Shown piece after piece: positions 16,879 to 25,072 of a DNA stretch of 38,067 nt. The first letter of the stretch is position 1. Every line of letters starts with the position of its first letter. This DNA comes from Pseudonocardia sp. GTDB taxonomy: Bacteria; Actinomycetota; Actinomycetes; Mycobacteriales; Pseudonocardiaceae. The translations under genes were made by a program, and so were the position numbers. The notes beneath the pieces are model-generated. The model was not told the DNA's origin. It made no database searches and saw only the letters and a list, made by a program, of their open reading frames with translations. The stretch spans positions 1 to 38,067 of the forward strand of contig JAJCYC010000175.1 in assembly GCA_029263115.1 (NCBI GenBank), read 5' to 3'.

Positions 16879-17547
16879 TCAGTCCTCCTCGGGTTCGAAC
16901 GTGGTGTCGCAGATGCCGCATGTGATCGGCCCGGCCGCCAGCACCGACGGGGCGACCCGGATGCGTCTGCCACACCCGCACACACACGGCGGCGGGGCCT
17001 TCTTCGCCGGACCGGTGCTGTCGATCTCGACCGCCCGGTGCAGCCGCAACGCCCCGGCCAGCCCGGCGAGGGTGTTCGTGTAGGCGGTGGTTGTGGTGCC
17101 GGGGACGGTGGTGGGTGACCAGCCGATCCGGGGGTCCTTCGCCACGGTGATTCCGAGTTCCTCGGCCAAGGCCTTGAACCGGGCGTTGTGCCAGCGGCCC
17201 TGCCGGCTGGTGTCCTTGATCCCCCGGACATGCGCGAGGGCGTGCGCGGCCTCGTGCAGCAACGTGCCCAGCACCCCGACCGGGCCACGCAGCAGCCCCT
17301 CACCACCGATGAACACCTCCGGCAACCGACCCCCGTCCGGACCGGCGCCGACGCCGGCGTCCAGCCCGGTCTCGGCGTCCGGCCCGGTGTCGGGGTGGGT
17401 GTGCTGCCAGCGCATCGCGGCGAAATGCCCCAGCTTCAACCCGCCGGCCGCCGTCCCGGAGCCAGCGCCGACCACGATCACCGCCGCCGGTACCTCCGGG
17501 TGCCGGCCGCGGATGTCGGCCCATGCCCGCTCCAGCGCGGCAACCAA
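16879..17547 (-). CDS. SprT-like zinc metalloprotease-type protein
   Basis: The protein has 222 residues. LLHEAAHALAHVRG contains the HExxH zinc motif, and the following segment (RWHNARFKALAEELGI) fits SprT-like proteins. A C-terminal zinc ribbon (CVCGCGRRIRV ... CGICDTTF) completes the typical SprT layout. SprT-like proteins are putative proteases, some acting on DNA-protein crosslinks; the substrate here is unknown. The start is uncertain; TTG 17547 gives the longest frame. It sits between a WhiB gene (56 bp upstream) and the next hypothetical gene (4 bp downstream), all leftward. Confidence 0.8.
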   Translation of the reverse strand: MVAALERAWADIRGRHPEVPAAVIVVGAGSGTAAGGLKLGHFAAMRWQHTHPDTGPDAETGLDAGVGAGPDGGRLPEVFIGGEGLLRGPVGVLGTLLHEAAHALAHVRGIKDTSRQGRWHNARFKALAEELGITVAKDPRIGWSPTTVPGTTTTAYTNTLAGLAGALRLHRAVEIDSTGPAKKAPPPCVCGCGRRIRVAPSVLAAGPITCGICDTTFEPEED

Positions 17548-17602
17548 CGGGCACTGATCGGCTGCGTTGACACCGCAGCGTCAACAGCCGTCGTCGCGGC
17601 GC

Positions 17603-17872
17603 TCACGCCGCCCACCGCCGCTCGCACCGAGTGATCGCGTCCTGGGCGCGGGCCAGCTCGCGGCGCTCGTTGGGGGTCATCCCACCCCGAACCCCGAACG
17701 TCACGTCCCGCTGGTCGAGGGCCTCGGTCAGGCACGCCGCCCGGACCGGGCAGGCGGCACAGACCCGCTTCGCGGCGTGCGGCGTCTGGCCGACCTCCGG
17801 GTAGAAGATCTCGGGGTCGGTTTCGCGGCACAGCGCGCTGTCGCGCCACCGCGAGTCGGTGTGCTGCTGCAT
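17603..17872 (-). CDS. WhiB-family iron-sulfur regulator
   Basis: This 89-residue protein has the four WhiB cysteines at 15, 38, 41 and 47 (CxxC then C), which bind a [4Fe-4S] cluster. They are followed by the turn GVRGG, in place of the usual G(V/I)WGG, and a basic helix (NERRELARAQ). WhiB proteins regulate transcription through contact with the sigma factor. I chose ATG 17872; a TTG at 17884 would add four residues. It heads the operon with the SprT-like gene and lies behind copy 2 of the structured leader. Confidence 0.9.
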   Translation of the reverse strand: MQQHTDSRWRDSALCRETDPEIFYPEVGQTPHAAKRVCAACPVRAACLTEALDQRDVTFGVRGGMTPNERRELARAQDAITRCERRWAA

Positions 17873-17930
17873 GGCGGGCTCCAAGTCGGTGTGGTGCTGG
17901 CCCCGTTGTGCGGGGCGGCGGGCTGTGCCT

Positions 17931-18147
17931 GCCGCTTGGAGCTGCCCTGCAGCGCTCGTAGAGGCTCCGCGCCGAGTGGTTCCGGGGTGGTCCGGGCGGG
18001 TGGATCGCAGCTGTTCCGCGATTCACCCGGGCGGATCGGGCCGGGTTCCTCGGCGTGGAGGGGCGAGCGATGCAAGCTCGGGGCCAGGACCACACCCCGC
18101 CGAAGGCGGGTCGACCTTCGGTTCTCGGCCCGCCTGGCCTTGAGGGC
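17931..18147 (-). ncRNA. Repeated structured leader, copy 2
   Basis: This lies upstream of the leftward WhiB gene, inside the gap 17873-18226. It shares flanks with copy 1 (AGAGGCTCCGCGCC; GTGGAGGGGCGAGCGATG; GTTCTCGGCC) at similar spacing. The hairpins use different bases: CGCCGAG/CTCGGCG (17970-17976 with 18049-18055) and, inside, CGGGTGGATCGC/GCGATTCACCCG (17997-18008 with 18018-18029, one G-U pair). Conserved pairing with changed sequence argues for a functional RNA or DNA structure. Its role is unknown. Confidence 0.45.
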
Positions 18148-18226
18148 AGACCCGACCCGCACACCGGCGCGACACGCTGGGCGCTAGCTCGGGAACGGCC
18201 CTGACCTGCGGTGCCACCGTGTGGGC

Positions 18227-18808
18227 ATGGACGAGCAGGCGGTACTGCCCGGCTGGGTGCGGCCGACGCCGTATGAGCTGCGGGATCTGTCGTGCCTCGC
18301 TCTGGGGCTCGTGGTCGAGCAGCGGTCGCGGGATGCGTCCGGCATCGTCGCCGCGCTGGGGTGGTTGTGCGGGCTGCTGCGCGGCCCGGCTACCGGGCGC
18401 ACGGAGGGCGCGGCGTCTCGGGACGTAGCGCTGTGCGAGTTGTGCGCAGCCGAATCGCTGCTCGGTGACGGCGCCCCACCGCCCCCGCTGGAGGAGGTGT
18501 GTCGGATACTCGGTGTGGAGTTCCGGACACCGATGCAGGTTGACGCCGGCTACGCCAGCGGAGTGTGGCGGACGCTGCATTGGGTGCTGGGTTCGGCCTC
18601 GACACCGCCGATGATCCTGCCGATCCGGGGTGCGGACGGCGCGGTGCTGGGTGAGGTCGCGATCTACGCCGAGCTGCTCGCGCGTATGGACGAGACGGCG
18701 GATGCCCGGCAGCGCGAGCAGGCCCGCACCGACGCTGCGGCGCTGGCGGCGGAGTCCCGGCGGCTGGCCGCGCGGATCGAGGACACCGCCGCGCGCGTCC
18801 GCGCCTGA
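18227..18808 (+). CDS. Hypothetical protein with C-terminal coiled coil
   Basis: This 193-residue protein starts at ATG 18227 and is divergent from the WhiB operon. The N-terminal two thirds look globular (PYELRDLSCLALGLVVEQ, VEFRTPMQVDAGYASGVW). The last 45 residues are charged and Ala/Arg/Glu-rich (ARMDETADARQREQARTDAA) and should form a coiled coil. No family is recognised. It converges on the relaxase gene with a gap of 16 bp. Confidence 0.65.
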   Translation: MDEQAVLPGWVRPTPYELRDLSCLALGLVVEQRSRDASGIVAALGWLCGLLRGPATGRTEGAASRDVALCELCAAESLLGDGAPPPPLEEVCRILGVEFRTPMQVDAGYASGVWRTLHWVLGSASTPPMILPIRGADGAVLGEVAIYAELLARMDETADARQREQARTDAAALAAESRRLAARIEDTAARVRA

Positions 18809-18824
18809 TCCGTCCCCGAACCGG

Positions 18825-21800
18825 CTACACATGGTCGACCCGCTCCAGCGCCGGCGCCCCGTCGTCGGTGGAGCGACCGTCCGAGTCGCCGGCCGTCTGG
18901 TCGTCGGTGTGCCAGCGGGCCAATTGCTCGGAGCGGGCTTCCTCGGCTTCGCGGGCCGCGTCGGCGGCGTCGCGTTGGTGCATTTCGACTAGGGCCCGGC
19001 CGGCTCGGCGGACGGAGTCCTTGGCCTCCTCGGCGGTGGTGACCCGGACGGTGTCCTCGTCGGCGCCGGCGTCTTCGTCGGCGGCCAGCTCGCGGATGTC
19101 GATGGTGTCGGGCGGTTGGACGTGCGCCTTGGCCTGGTCTGCCTCGGCCCGATCCACCTGGCCCTCCCCTACAGCGGCCGGGTCCCGCTCCGGAGCTGAC
19201 TCGTCGATGTCCTGGGCGATGTCGGTTTCGGTGATCTCCCGGTGGGGGTCTTCGTCTCGGGTGGCCTGTTCCTGGGCGGCGAACCACTCCTCGGCGGTGA
19301 CCCGCTCGTCCTCGCCGGTGGTGCTGGCGTGGCGGTTGGCGAGTTCGGCGTAGGCGCGGTCATGGGCGGCGCGGCTACCGGCGGTGTGCGCGTACCACTT
19401 GACCCAGACGTCATCGAGTTCGCGCAGCGGGCCGATCTGGCCTTCGAGGGTCTCGGCCAGCGCGGCGGATTCGCGGGCCTGTTGAGCGAGCTGGTCGCGC
19501 TCATCCGGAGCGGTGGCCGCGTGAGCTTGGGCGCCTTTCAGCTCGGCGGCCTGGCGGTGGTGCTGGGCGGCCTGAATCGTGCCGGCCAGCTCGTTGGCGA
19601 CCCGGCGGGGCGCCCAGGGGATCTCGCGCTGGTAGGCGCGGATCCGCATCCGCAACTGCCCGTCGGACATGGCTTGTTCGTGGGTGTCGGCGTCGGAGCG
19701 GCCCAGCGCGCGGGAGGCGGCGCGCCAGGAGGCGTAGGCCTCGATCTGCCCGGATTTGGGCGGTGCCCCGAGAACATCGGTCGGGTCGTCCTGGCCGACC
19801 AGCTCGCGGTGACCAGCCACCACGCCGGCGCGCTCGACCCAGGCGGCCCGCTCGTGCGGGTCGGCGGGGAGCGGGCCGAACGCCTCGAGTGCCCACTGGG
19901 GTGGGTTGTCGGCGAGCTGGGCGCCCAGCTCGAGGCGGCGAGCGTCGCCGGCGTAGGCGATCTCGGCCAGCTGCGCGGCCAGACCACGGTCGTCGGTGGC
20001 CGGCACCCAGTCGGCGAACGTGGCGCCGGCGGGGTCGAAGGTGCGGCCGTGGGTGAGCCGGTGGACCAACACGTTGGAGATCTGCTGGGCGCTGTCCAGG
20101 GTCCGCCCACCCACGGCCTCGGTCAGAGCGGCGCGGGGGTCGCGGCCGGCGATCTCGATCCGGCGCAGGATCGGGGCGAGCTTGCGGCCGCCGTCCTCGG
20201 CGGCCAGGCGCCGGCGTTGGGCGATGGTGATCTCGCCGGTGGCGGCGAGCTCGTCGAGCCAGCCGGCGGTGCGTTCGGCGACGGTGACCTCGGCGACCGC
20301 GGCGAGCCGTTCGGCGGCGGTGCACACGCTCACCGCCTCGGCCGCGGATTCGTCGCCGTAGGCGGTGGCGGACTTCTCGGTGTCGCCGTTCTCCAGGATG
20401 GTCGCCAGGACCGCGCGGGGGTTGCGGGTCAGCGCGTGCGCGACCTCGCCCGGCGCGGCGTCCTCGGCGGCGGTGCGGGTGACGACGTAGAGGTGGTTGG
20501 CCTCCCGACCCCTGGTCGCGGCCGGGTAGAGCGCGGTCGCGGCGGTGTGGGCGGTGGCGATGGTGTGGCCGGTGTCGACGGTGAGGCCCTCCACCGCGTG
20601 CACCGTCGCGGCGTAGCCCAGGGTGAGGTCGTGTTCCACGTAGCCGGCGGGCAGCGTCATCCGCTCCCCGAGCACCTCGACGCCGTAGGGGCCGGCGAGG
20701 GTGACGATCGGGGCGACCACGATCGACCCGTCCTCGCGGGTGTCCAGCACCCGGTAGTGCTCGCGGGTGATCGGGCCGCGCCGGTTGCCGGCGTACCCGG
20801 CCAGCTCCCAGGCCAGGCGGCGGGCCTGCACCACGTCCCCGACGCCGGCGGTCGTGCCGTCCCGGCCCAGCACCAACCCGTCCTCGGCGACCCGCCCGAG
20901 GCTGACGAGCTGGGCGCGGAGGGTGGCGTTGATCCTGGCCGCCTGCTCGTTGGTGTCCACCACCAGCACCGAGTGCTTACCGGCGAGGGTGTCGGCCAGC
21001 CAGCCGTGCCCGGCCTGGTCCTCGGCGGTGTCGAGGGTGCCGCCGTCGCGAATGCGGCCCTCGCGGTGGTAGTCGTCCAGGCAGGCGGGGTCGCCGGCGC
21101 GCAGCCGCAGCGACGCCGCCCGTTCCCAGTCGTCGCGGAAGCGGCGGACCTCGGTCAGCTCGTAGAACGGTCCGCGCTCGACCAGCAGCTCGCCGATCCC
21201 GCCGGCGCCGACCGCGCCGAGTTGGCGGTGGTCCCCGACCAGCAGCAGCTTCGCCCCCACCGCCGCGACCCGGGCGTGCACCGCCGCGACCGCCGGGGCG
21301 TCGGCCATCGACGATTCGTCGATCACCACCAGATCCCCCGCGCCGAGCGTCCAGTCCTGATCGCCGTCGCGGGTGCGGCCCTCGGCCAGCCGGGCCTGCG
21401 TGGCCAACCAGGCGGCGGTGTTCGCCGCCGCCAGGCCCTCGGCCTGCAGGACTCCGGCGGCCTTCTGGCTGGTCGCCAACCCGAACACCCGCCCACCACC
21501 CGCTGGCGGCAGCGGGCCGTCGGCGGCCGGTGACGGCGTCCAGGTCGCCGGGTCGGCCCAGGCCTGGGCCAGCGCGCCGAGTACGAAGCTCTTGCCCGCG
21601 CCGGCCGGCCCGACCAGCGACTCCACCCGGGCGCCGGAGGTGAGGACCCCGGTCAGCACAGCCGCCTGGTCCGCGCCCAGCTCGATTCCCTGCTCGGCCA
21701 GCCGGGCGACGAACGCGCGGGCGTTCGCGGTCGAGGTGGCGCACGCGTCACGGCCCGTGGCGGCGGCCACCAGCAGCCGTTCGGTGTGCAGGTGCTCCGG

Positions 21801-23279
21801 TGTCGCGTAGCGCGCCCGGCCCGGCCCCTGGAAAGCCGAGCTGCCATCCGCCAACCGGAACTGTCGCGCCACCGCCACATCCCCCGGCTTGGCCTGGTCG
21901 AGCGGCACGGCCAGGGCGACTCCTTGTCGGGTGAGTTCGTCGAGCAGCGCGGCGATGCGGGCCGGGTCGGTGATCCCGAGGTAGTCCGGCAGCGCGTTGG
22001 AGATCTCCCGGGTCAGATCCGGCGCGGACCACTTCGCCTGCTTGGCCTGCACCGCCGCCAGCGCGGTCTCCACCACCTCACGCGGCGACCACGACTGCGG
22101 CTCCGGCCGCTCCCCCGCCGCCAGCGCGAGCGCCTCAAGCGCGACCTGCTCGAACCCGCCGCCCAGCTCGGCGGCGAGCTGGGCCTCGACCCGGTCCAGT
22201 CGCTGTTCGACCGTCTCGAACCCAGCCTTCGTACGGCGGGTGGTGAGGTTCGCCTGCCGGCACAACCGGTCGCGCTCCAACGCGGTCGGCGCCCGACCGT
22301 GCCGGGTCTCGAACGCGGCGACCAGCTCGGCAGCTCGCGGCCCGATCGCCCGGCTACGCGAGGACAACAGGTCCCGGACCGCTTGCGGCACCCCGACCAG
22401 CTCGCGGGCCTTGCCGTCCGGGCGGGTCGCCGACAGCACCCCCAGCGACGCCGCGAGGTGCTCTTCCGACGCCCGTTCACCGACCGCGGCGGCGGCCGGG
22501 CGGAACGCGTGGATCGCCCGCGAGTCCAGGGTCCGCCACACCCCGTCCGCGCACAGCACCCGGTTCAGGATCGTGTTGTGGATGTGCAGCTGCGGGTCGT
22601 GGTCGCGGGAGTCGTGCTGGAAGAACGAGGCGACGGTGAACCCGTGCGCGTCGATCCACTGCCCGCCGGCGCCGCCGTGATGACCGATCCTCGAGTAGCC
22701 GGCGTGCTCGGCCATGTAGGCCAGGGCGGCGTTGTTGCCCGCCCAGATCGCGTCCTCCACCGCCTTGCGCAGCACACCCCACGCGGCCCCCGAGTCCGGA
22801 TCACCCGCCCGGCGGGCCGCGATCTCCTGGTGTTCGAACGCGGCGTGCAGCACCGTGATCGACTTCGGCACGCTGAACGTAGCGTCCAGGTAGGACACGT
22901 TGTGCCGGGCACGCTGTCCCGCCTCGACCCGCAGCTCGTCCCGCCGCTGCGCATCCGCGTCCGGCTCGGCCTCCAGCGCGGCCCGGTAGATCTCGTCCTC
23001 GGACAGGTAGTTCCGTCCGGCGTGTCCCAAGGTGGACGCGGTGTCCCACTGGGACGGATCACCGAACCGGGTGTCCCGGGGGTCGAGGAACCGCTCGTAG
23101 AGCCCGATCATGTCCTGGGTCTTGACCAACCCCGACAGGCCGAGCCGTTCCGCGCCGGCGCCGAACCAGCGCCCCGGCGGCTCCCCCTCGGCGACCGCGC
23201 CGGTGTAGTAGTTCTCCCGGCCCTCGCTGGTTGCGTCGGTGTAGTACCGCACCGAGTGCCCCGACCTGATCGTCAGCAT
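18825..23279 (-). CDS. MobF-family relaxase-helicase (TrwC/TraI-like)
   Basis: This protein of 1,484 residues should nick the transfer origin, attach to the 5' end and unwind the strand for transfer. The N-terminal relaxase domain has paired tyrosines (VRYYTD at 11-16, ENYYTG near 25) and the His triad in HDPQLHIHNTILNRV (about 227-241). The helicase part has Walker A VGPAGAGKS (about 557-565) and Walker B VVIDESSM (about 650-657), as in RecD-like TraI helicases. The C-terminal 350 residues are helical and charged. It is the last gene of the leftward conjugation operon, and the start ATG 23279 follows AGAGAGG. The frame is intact throughout. Confidence 0.95.
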   Translation of the reverse strand: MLTIRSGHSVRYYTDATSEGRENYYTGAVAEGEPPGRWFGAGAERLGLSGLVKTQDMIGLYERFLDPRDTRFGDPSQWDTASTLGHAGRNYLSEDEIYRAALEAEPDADAQRRDELRVEAGQRARHNVSYLDATFSVPKSITVLHAAFEHQEIAARRAGDPDSGAAWGVLRKAVEDAIWAGNNAALAYMAEHAGYSRIGHHGGAGGQWIDAHGFTVASFFQHDSRDHDPQLHIHNTILNRVLCADGVWRTLDSRAIHAFRPAAAAVGERASEEHLAASLGVLSATRPDGKARELVGVPQAVRDLLSSRSRAIGPRAAELVAAFETRHGRAPTALERDRLCRQANLTTRRTKAGFETVEQRLDRVEAQLAAELGGGFEQVALEALALAAGERPEPQSWSPREVVETALAAVQAKQAKWSAPDLTREISNALPDYLGITDPARIAALLDELTRQGVALAVPLDQAKPGDVAVARQFRLADGSSAFQGPGRARYATPEHLHTERLLVAAATGRDACATSTANARAFVARLAEQGIELGADQAAVLTGVLTSGARVESLVGPAGAGKSFVLGALAQAWADPATWTPSPAADGPLPPAGGGRVFGLATSQKAAGVLQAEGLAAANTAAWLATQARLAEGRTRDGDQDWTLGAGDLVVIDESSMADAPAVAAVHARVAAVGAKLLLVGDHRQLGAVGAGGIGELLVERGPFYELTEVRRFRDDWERAASLRLRAGDPACLDDYHREGRIRDGGTLDTAEDQAGHGWLADTLAGKHSVLVVDTNEQAARINATLRAQLVSLGRVAEDGLVLGRDGTTAGVGDVVQARRLAWELAGYAGNRRGPITREHYRVLDTREDGSIVVAPIVTLAGPYGVEVLGERMTLPAGYVEHDLTLGYAATVHAVEGLTVDTGHTIATAHTAATALYPAATRGREANHLYVVTRTAAEDAAPGEVAHALTRNPRAVLATILENGDTEKSATAYGDESAAEAVSVCTAAERLAAVAEVTVAERTAGWLDELAATGEITIAQRRRLAAEDGGRKLAPILRRIEIAGRDPRAALTEAVGGRTLDSAQQISNVLVHRLTHGRTFDPAGATFADWVPATDDRGLAAQLAEIAYAGDARRLELGAQLADNPPQWALEAFGPLPADPHERAAWVERAGVVAGHRELVGQDDPTDVLGAPPKSGQIEAYASWRAASRALGRSDADTHEQAMSDGQLRMRIRAYQREIPWAPRRVANELAGTIQAAQHHRQAAELKGAQAHAATAPDERDQLAQQARESAALAETLEGQIGPLRELDDVWVKWYAHTAGSRAAHDRAYAELANRHASTTGEDERVTAEEWFAAQEQATRDEDPHREITETDIAQDIDESAPERDPAAVGEGQVDRAEADQAKAHVQPPDTIDIRELAADEDAGADEDTVRVTTAEEAKDSVRRAGRALVEMHQRDAADAAREAEEARSEQLARWHTDDQTAGDSDGRSTDDGAPALERVDHV

Positions 23280-23280
23280 C

Positions 23281-23535
23281 TCAGACGCACCTCTCTACCT
23301 GGTTCAAGATCGACACTGCGGTTTCGTCGTGCGCCACGGCCGGGGCGCCCGCAGGGCGACACGCCGGAGGCGCAACACGCCCACTGATCGGGATGCCTGG
23401 GTGTGCTGGGTTGTTCATCTCTTGCTTGTGAAGGTGGGTACTACTGGTTGTGACTGGTCTGGTTGCTGATCGTGAGTGGCGGAATCTGGCTGGTGGAGTG
23501 CTGGTGCTGGCGTGGTCGTTCGGTGTGGTGATCAC
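23281..23535 (-). CDS. Possible small protein between DUF2637 gene and relaxase
   Basis: This 84-codon frame tiles exactly between its neighbours. Its ATG (23535) overlaps the TGA of the DUF2637 gene, and its TGA ends one base before the relaxase ATG. That spacing favours translational coupling. The peptide is Thr/Ser/His/Pro-rich at first (TSSTHLHKQEMNNP) with no known family; an internal ATG would give a 45-residue version. The same bases also carry CTGGT repeats that may belong to a transfer origin, so the frame could be incidental. Confidence 0.35.
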   Translation of the reverse strand: MITTPNDHASTSTPPARFRHSRSATRPVTTSSTHLHKQEMNNPAHPGIPISGRVAPPACRPAGAPAVAHDETAVSILNQVERCV

Positions 23536-23540
23536 TGGTC
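23443..23540. other. Candidate oriT region: cluster of CTGGT repeats
   Basis: Six copies of CTGGT on the plus strand (at 23444, 23454, 23459, 23490, 23501 and 23535) lie within 96 bp, directly upstream of the relaxase gene and in a locally T/G-rich stretch. Transfer origins often lie next to the relaxase gene and contain repeats bound by accessory proteins. No nic site can be assigned from sequence alone. Confidence 0.3.
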
Positions 23541-24410
23541 GGGTCCTTGGTCGGTGGGGTCGGTGACCACGTGCAGGCCGTTCGAGCGGTCGCGCAGGGT
23601 GGCGAGTTCGCGGGCGGCGGTGCCTCGGCCGACATCGGCCAGCTCGGCCAGCTCCCGGACAGTGGGCAGCGCGCCGGTCTGCGCGGCGTGTAGCTCGGCG
23701 ACGGTGCGCGCGCGGTCGGCCTGGGACAGGGCCGGACGCGGCCCGACACCCCGTCCCGAGTCGAACCCACCCGGGAGCGCACGACGGTCGGGCGCTCCGT
23801 TCACGGCGTACGGCAACGGCTCCTGGTCGGCGCGGGACGGGACGGGCGGGACTTCCTCAATGGGACGCCCGAGAGCGTCCCGCTGAACCGCCGGCCCGTG
23901 GGACGGGCCACCCCTTCCCGGGACGGCCCCGGCCGGCGTTGACGCGTGCGTGTCAACCGGGGTGCGGGTGGTGCCGATCAGGAACAGAAGGTGCGCGGCG
24001 ATCGCGGCCGCCACCGCCGGCCACGCGCCGACCCCGAACCGCAGCGCGGCCGGCGCCGGGGCCGCCTCCACACCGGCGGGTAGGAGAGCGCCGGCTAGGT
24101 AGGTCGCCTGCGCCAACCCCGACAGCCCGGCGGCCAGGACGACGACCGCCCAGGCGTAGCGGCGCCCGGAACCGTGCAGGCGGGTGGTGGCGGCGTAGGC
24201 GACCAGCGCGAGCCCGTCGGTGATCACCGGGTACAGCCACGCGATCCCGGCCGGCGTCCCGGAGCCGAGCGCGACCACGTACAACCCGTGCGCGGTAGCA
24301 GCGCCGGCCGCGACCACCACGACGAGCCCGGCGAGCCAGACGACCCACCGGCTTCGGCCGGTCTGCTGGCTGTCCGGCCGGAACTGCTGCTCGGCGTCGA
24401 GGTTCGTCAT
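23532..24410 (-). CDS. DUF2637 membrane protein with C-terminal HTH
   Basis: This 292-residue protein has about four membrane segments in residues 20-155 (WVVWLAGLVVVVAAGAATAHG, IAWLYPVITDGLALVAYAAT, YAWAVVVLAAGLSGLAQATYL, WPAVAAAIAAHLLFLIG), the pattern of DUF2637 proteins. These are linked to spread (Spd) functions of actinobacterial plasmids. The C-terminal part (LPTVRELAELADVGRGTAAR) resembles a winged-helix DNA-binding domain. The ATG 24410 overlaps the stop of the preceding gene (ATGA), so they are translationally coupled. A DNA-binding membrane protein beside the relaxase fits a role in transfer. Confidence 0.8.
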   Translation of the reverse strand: MTNLDAEQQFRPDSQQTGRSRWVVWLAGLVVVVAAGAATAHGLYVVALGSGTPAGIAWLYPVITDGLALVAYAATTRLHGSGRRYAWAVVVLAAGLSGLAQATYLAGALLPAGVEAAPAPAALRFGVGAWPAVAAAIAAHLLFLIGTTRTPVDTHASTPAGAVPGRGGPSHGPAVQRDALGRPIEEVPPVPSRADQEPLPYAVNGAPDRRALPGGFDSGRGVGPRPALSQADRARTVAELHAAQTGALPTVRELAELADVGRGTAARELATLRDRSNGLHVVTDPTDQGPDQ

Positions 24411-25072
24411 CGCCGGCCCTCCTTGAGTCGGCGGGTGGCCGCGTCCAGATCGGCCGCGCTGGGTGGCGGCGGTGGCTGGTCGCGGGCGGTGGTCCACCAC
24501 CGCGCGATCGGCTCGACCGACCCGGCGCTGGGCGCGGTCGTCCGGCCGGCCAGATGGGCGTCGGCGGTGTGGTTCTCCAGCGAGCAGCTGCGCGACGCGG
24601 CGCGGATGCGGGTGACCACTCCCGGGCGGGAGCGCTCGTGCCAGTCCCCCGCCGCCGCGATCGTCCCGGTCTCCGGGCCGTAGGCGGCCTGCCAAGCCTG
24701 GTGTAGCCAGGCGAGCTCCTCGACCATGTCGGGGTGCCACAGCCAGCAGTCCGGCAGCTCCCGGGCGGCGATCGGGTAGCGCAGGTAGACCCGCCCGACC
24801 CAGTCGGCCAGCTCCCGCAGGGCCGTGGTCGCCAGCTCCGGGTCGGTGGACTCGGCGATCCAGGACACCGGCCGGACCGGATCGCGGCGCCGGCCGGCGC
24901 CGGCCAGGTCATCGAGGGCCTGGGCCAGCGTCGCGCCGAGCTGGTCGACCCGGGCGTGCAAGTCGGCCGCCTTGCGCACCGCGCGGCGCAGGGTCTCGAC
25001 CTCCCGGGCCAGCCCGGCGACCACGTCGTGGCTGACCGGCTCGCCGGCGGCGTTGGGGGTGGGGGTGGGCAT
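24407..25072 (-). CDS. Conserved hypothetical protein of the conjugation operon
   Basis: This 221-residue soluble protein has a heptad-like N-terminal helix (GLAREVETLRRAVRKAADLH). It then has a Trp-rich domain (LPDCWLWHPDMVEELAWLHQ) with a conserved-looking segment DWHERSRPGVVTRIRAASRS and CSLENH. It recalls DUF4913-type proteins of actinobacterial plasmids, but that match is uncertain. It overlaps both neighbours by 4 bp (ATGA), which places it firmly in the operon between the coupling protein and the DUF2637 gene. Confidence 0.7.
   Translation of the reverse strand: MPTPTPNAAGEPVSHDVVAGLAREVETLRRAVRKAADLHARVDQLGATLAQALDDLAGAGRRRDPVRPVSWIAESTDPELATTALRELADWVGRVYLRYPIAARELPDCWLWHPDMVEELAWLHQAWQAAYGPETGTIAAAGDWHERSRPGVVTRIRAASRSCSLENHTADAHLAGRTTAPSAGSVEPIARWWTTARDQPPPPPSAADLDAATRRLKEGRR

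Noticed and set aside
19242-21533. Long rightward open frame (763 codons) and another at 21786-23387
   Set aside because: Both are antisense to the intact relaxase gene, with repetitive Gly/Arg/Gln-rich peptides. They are shadows caused by high GC.
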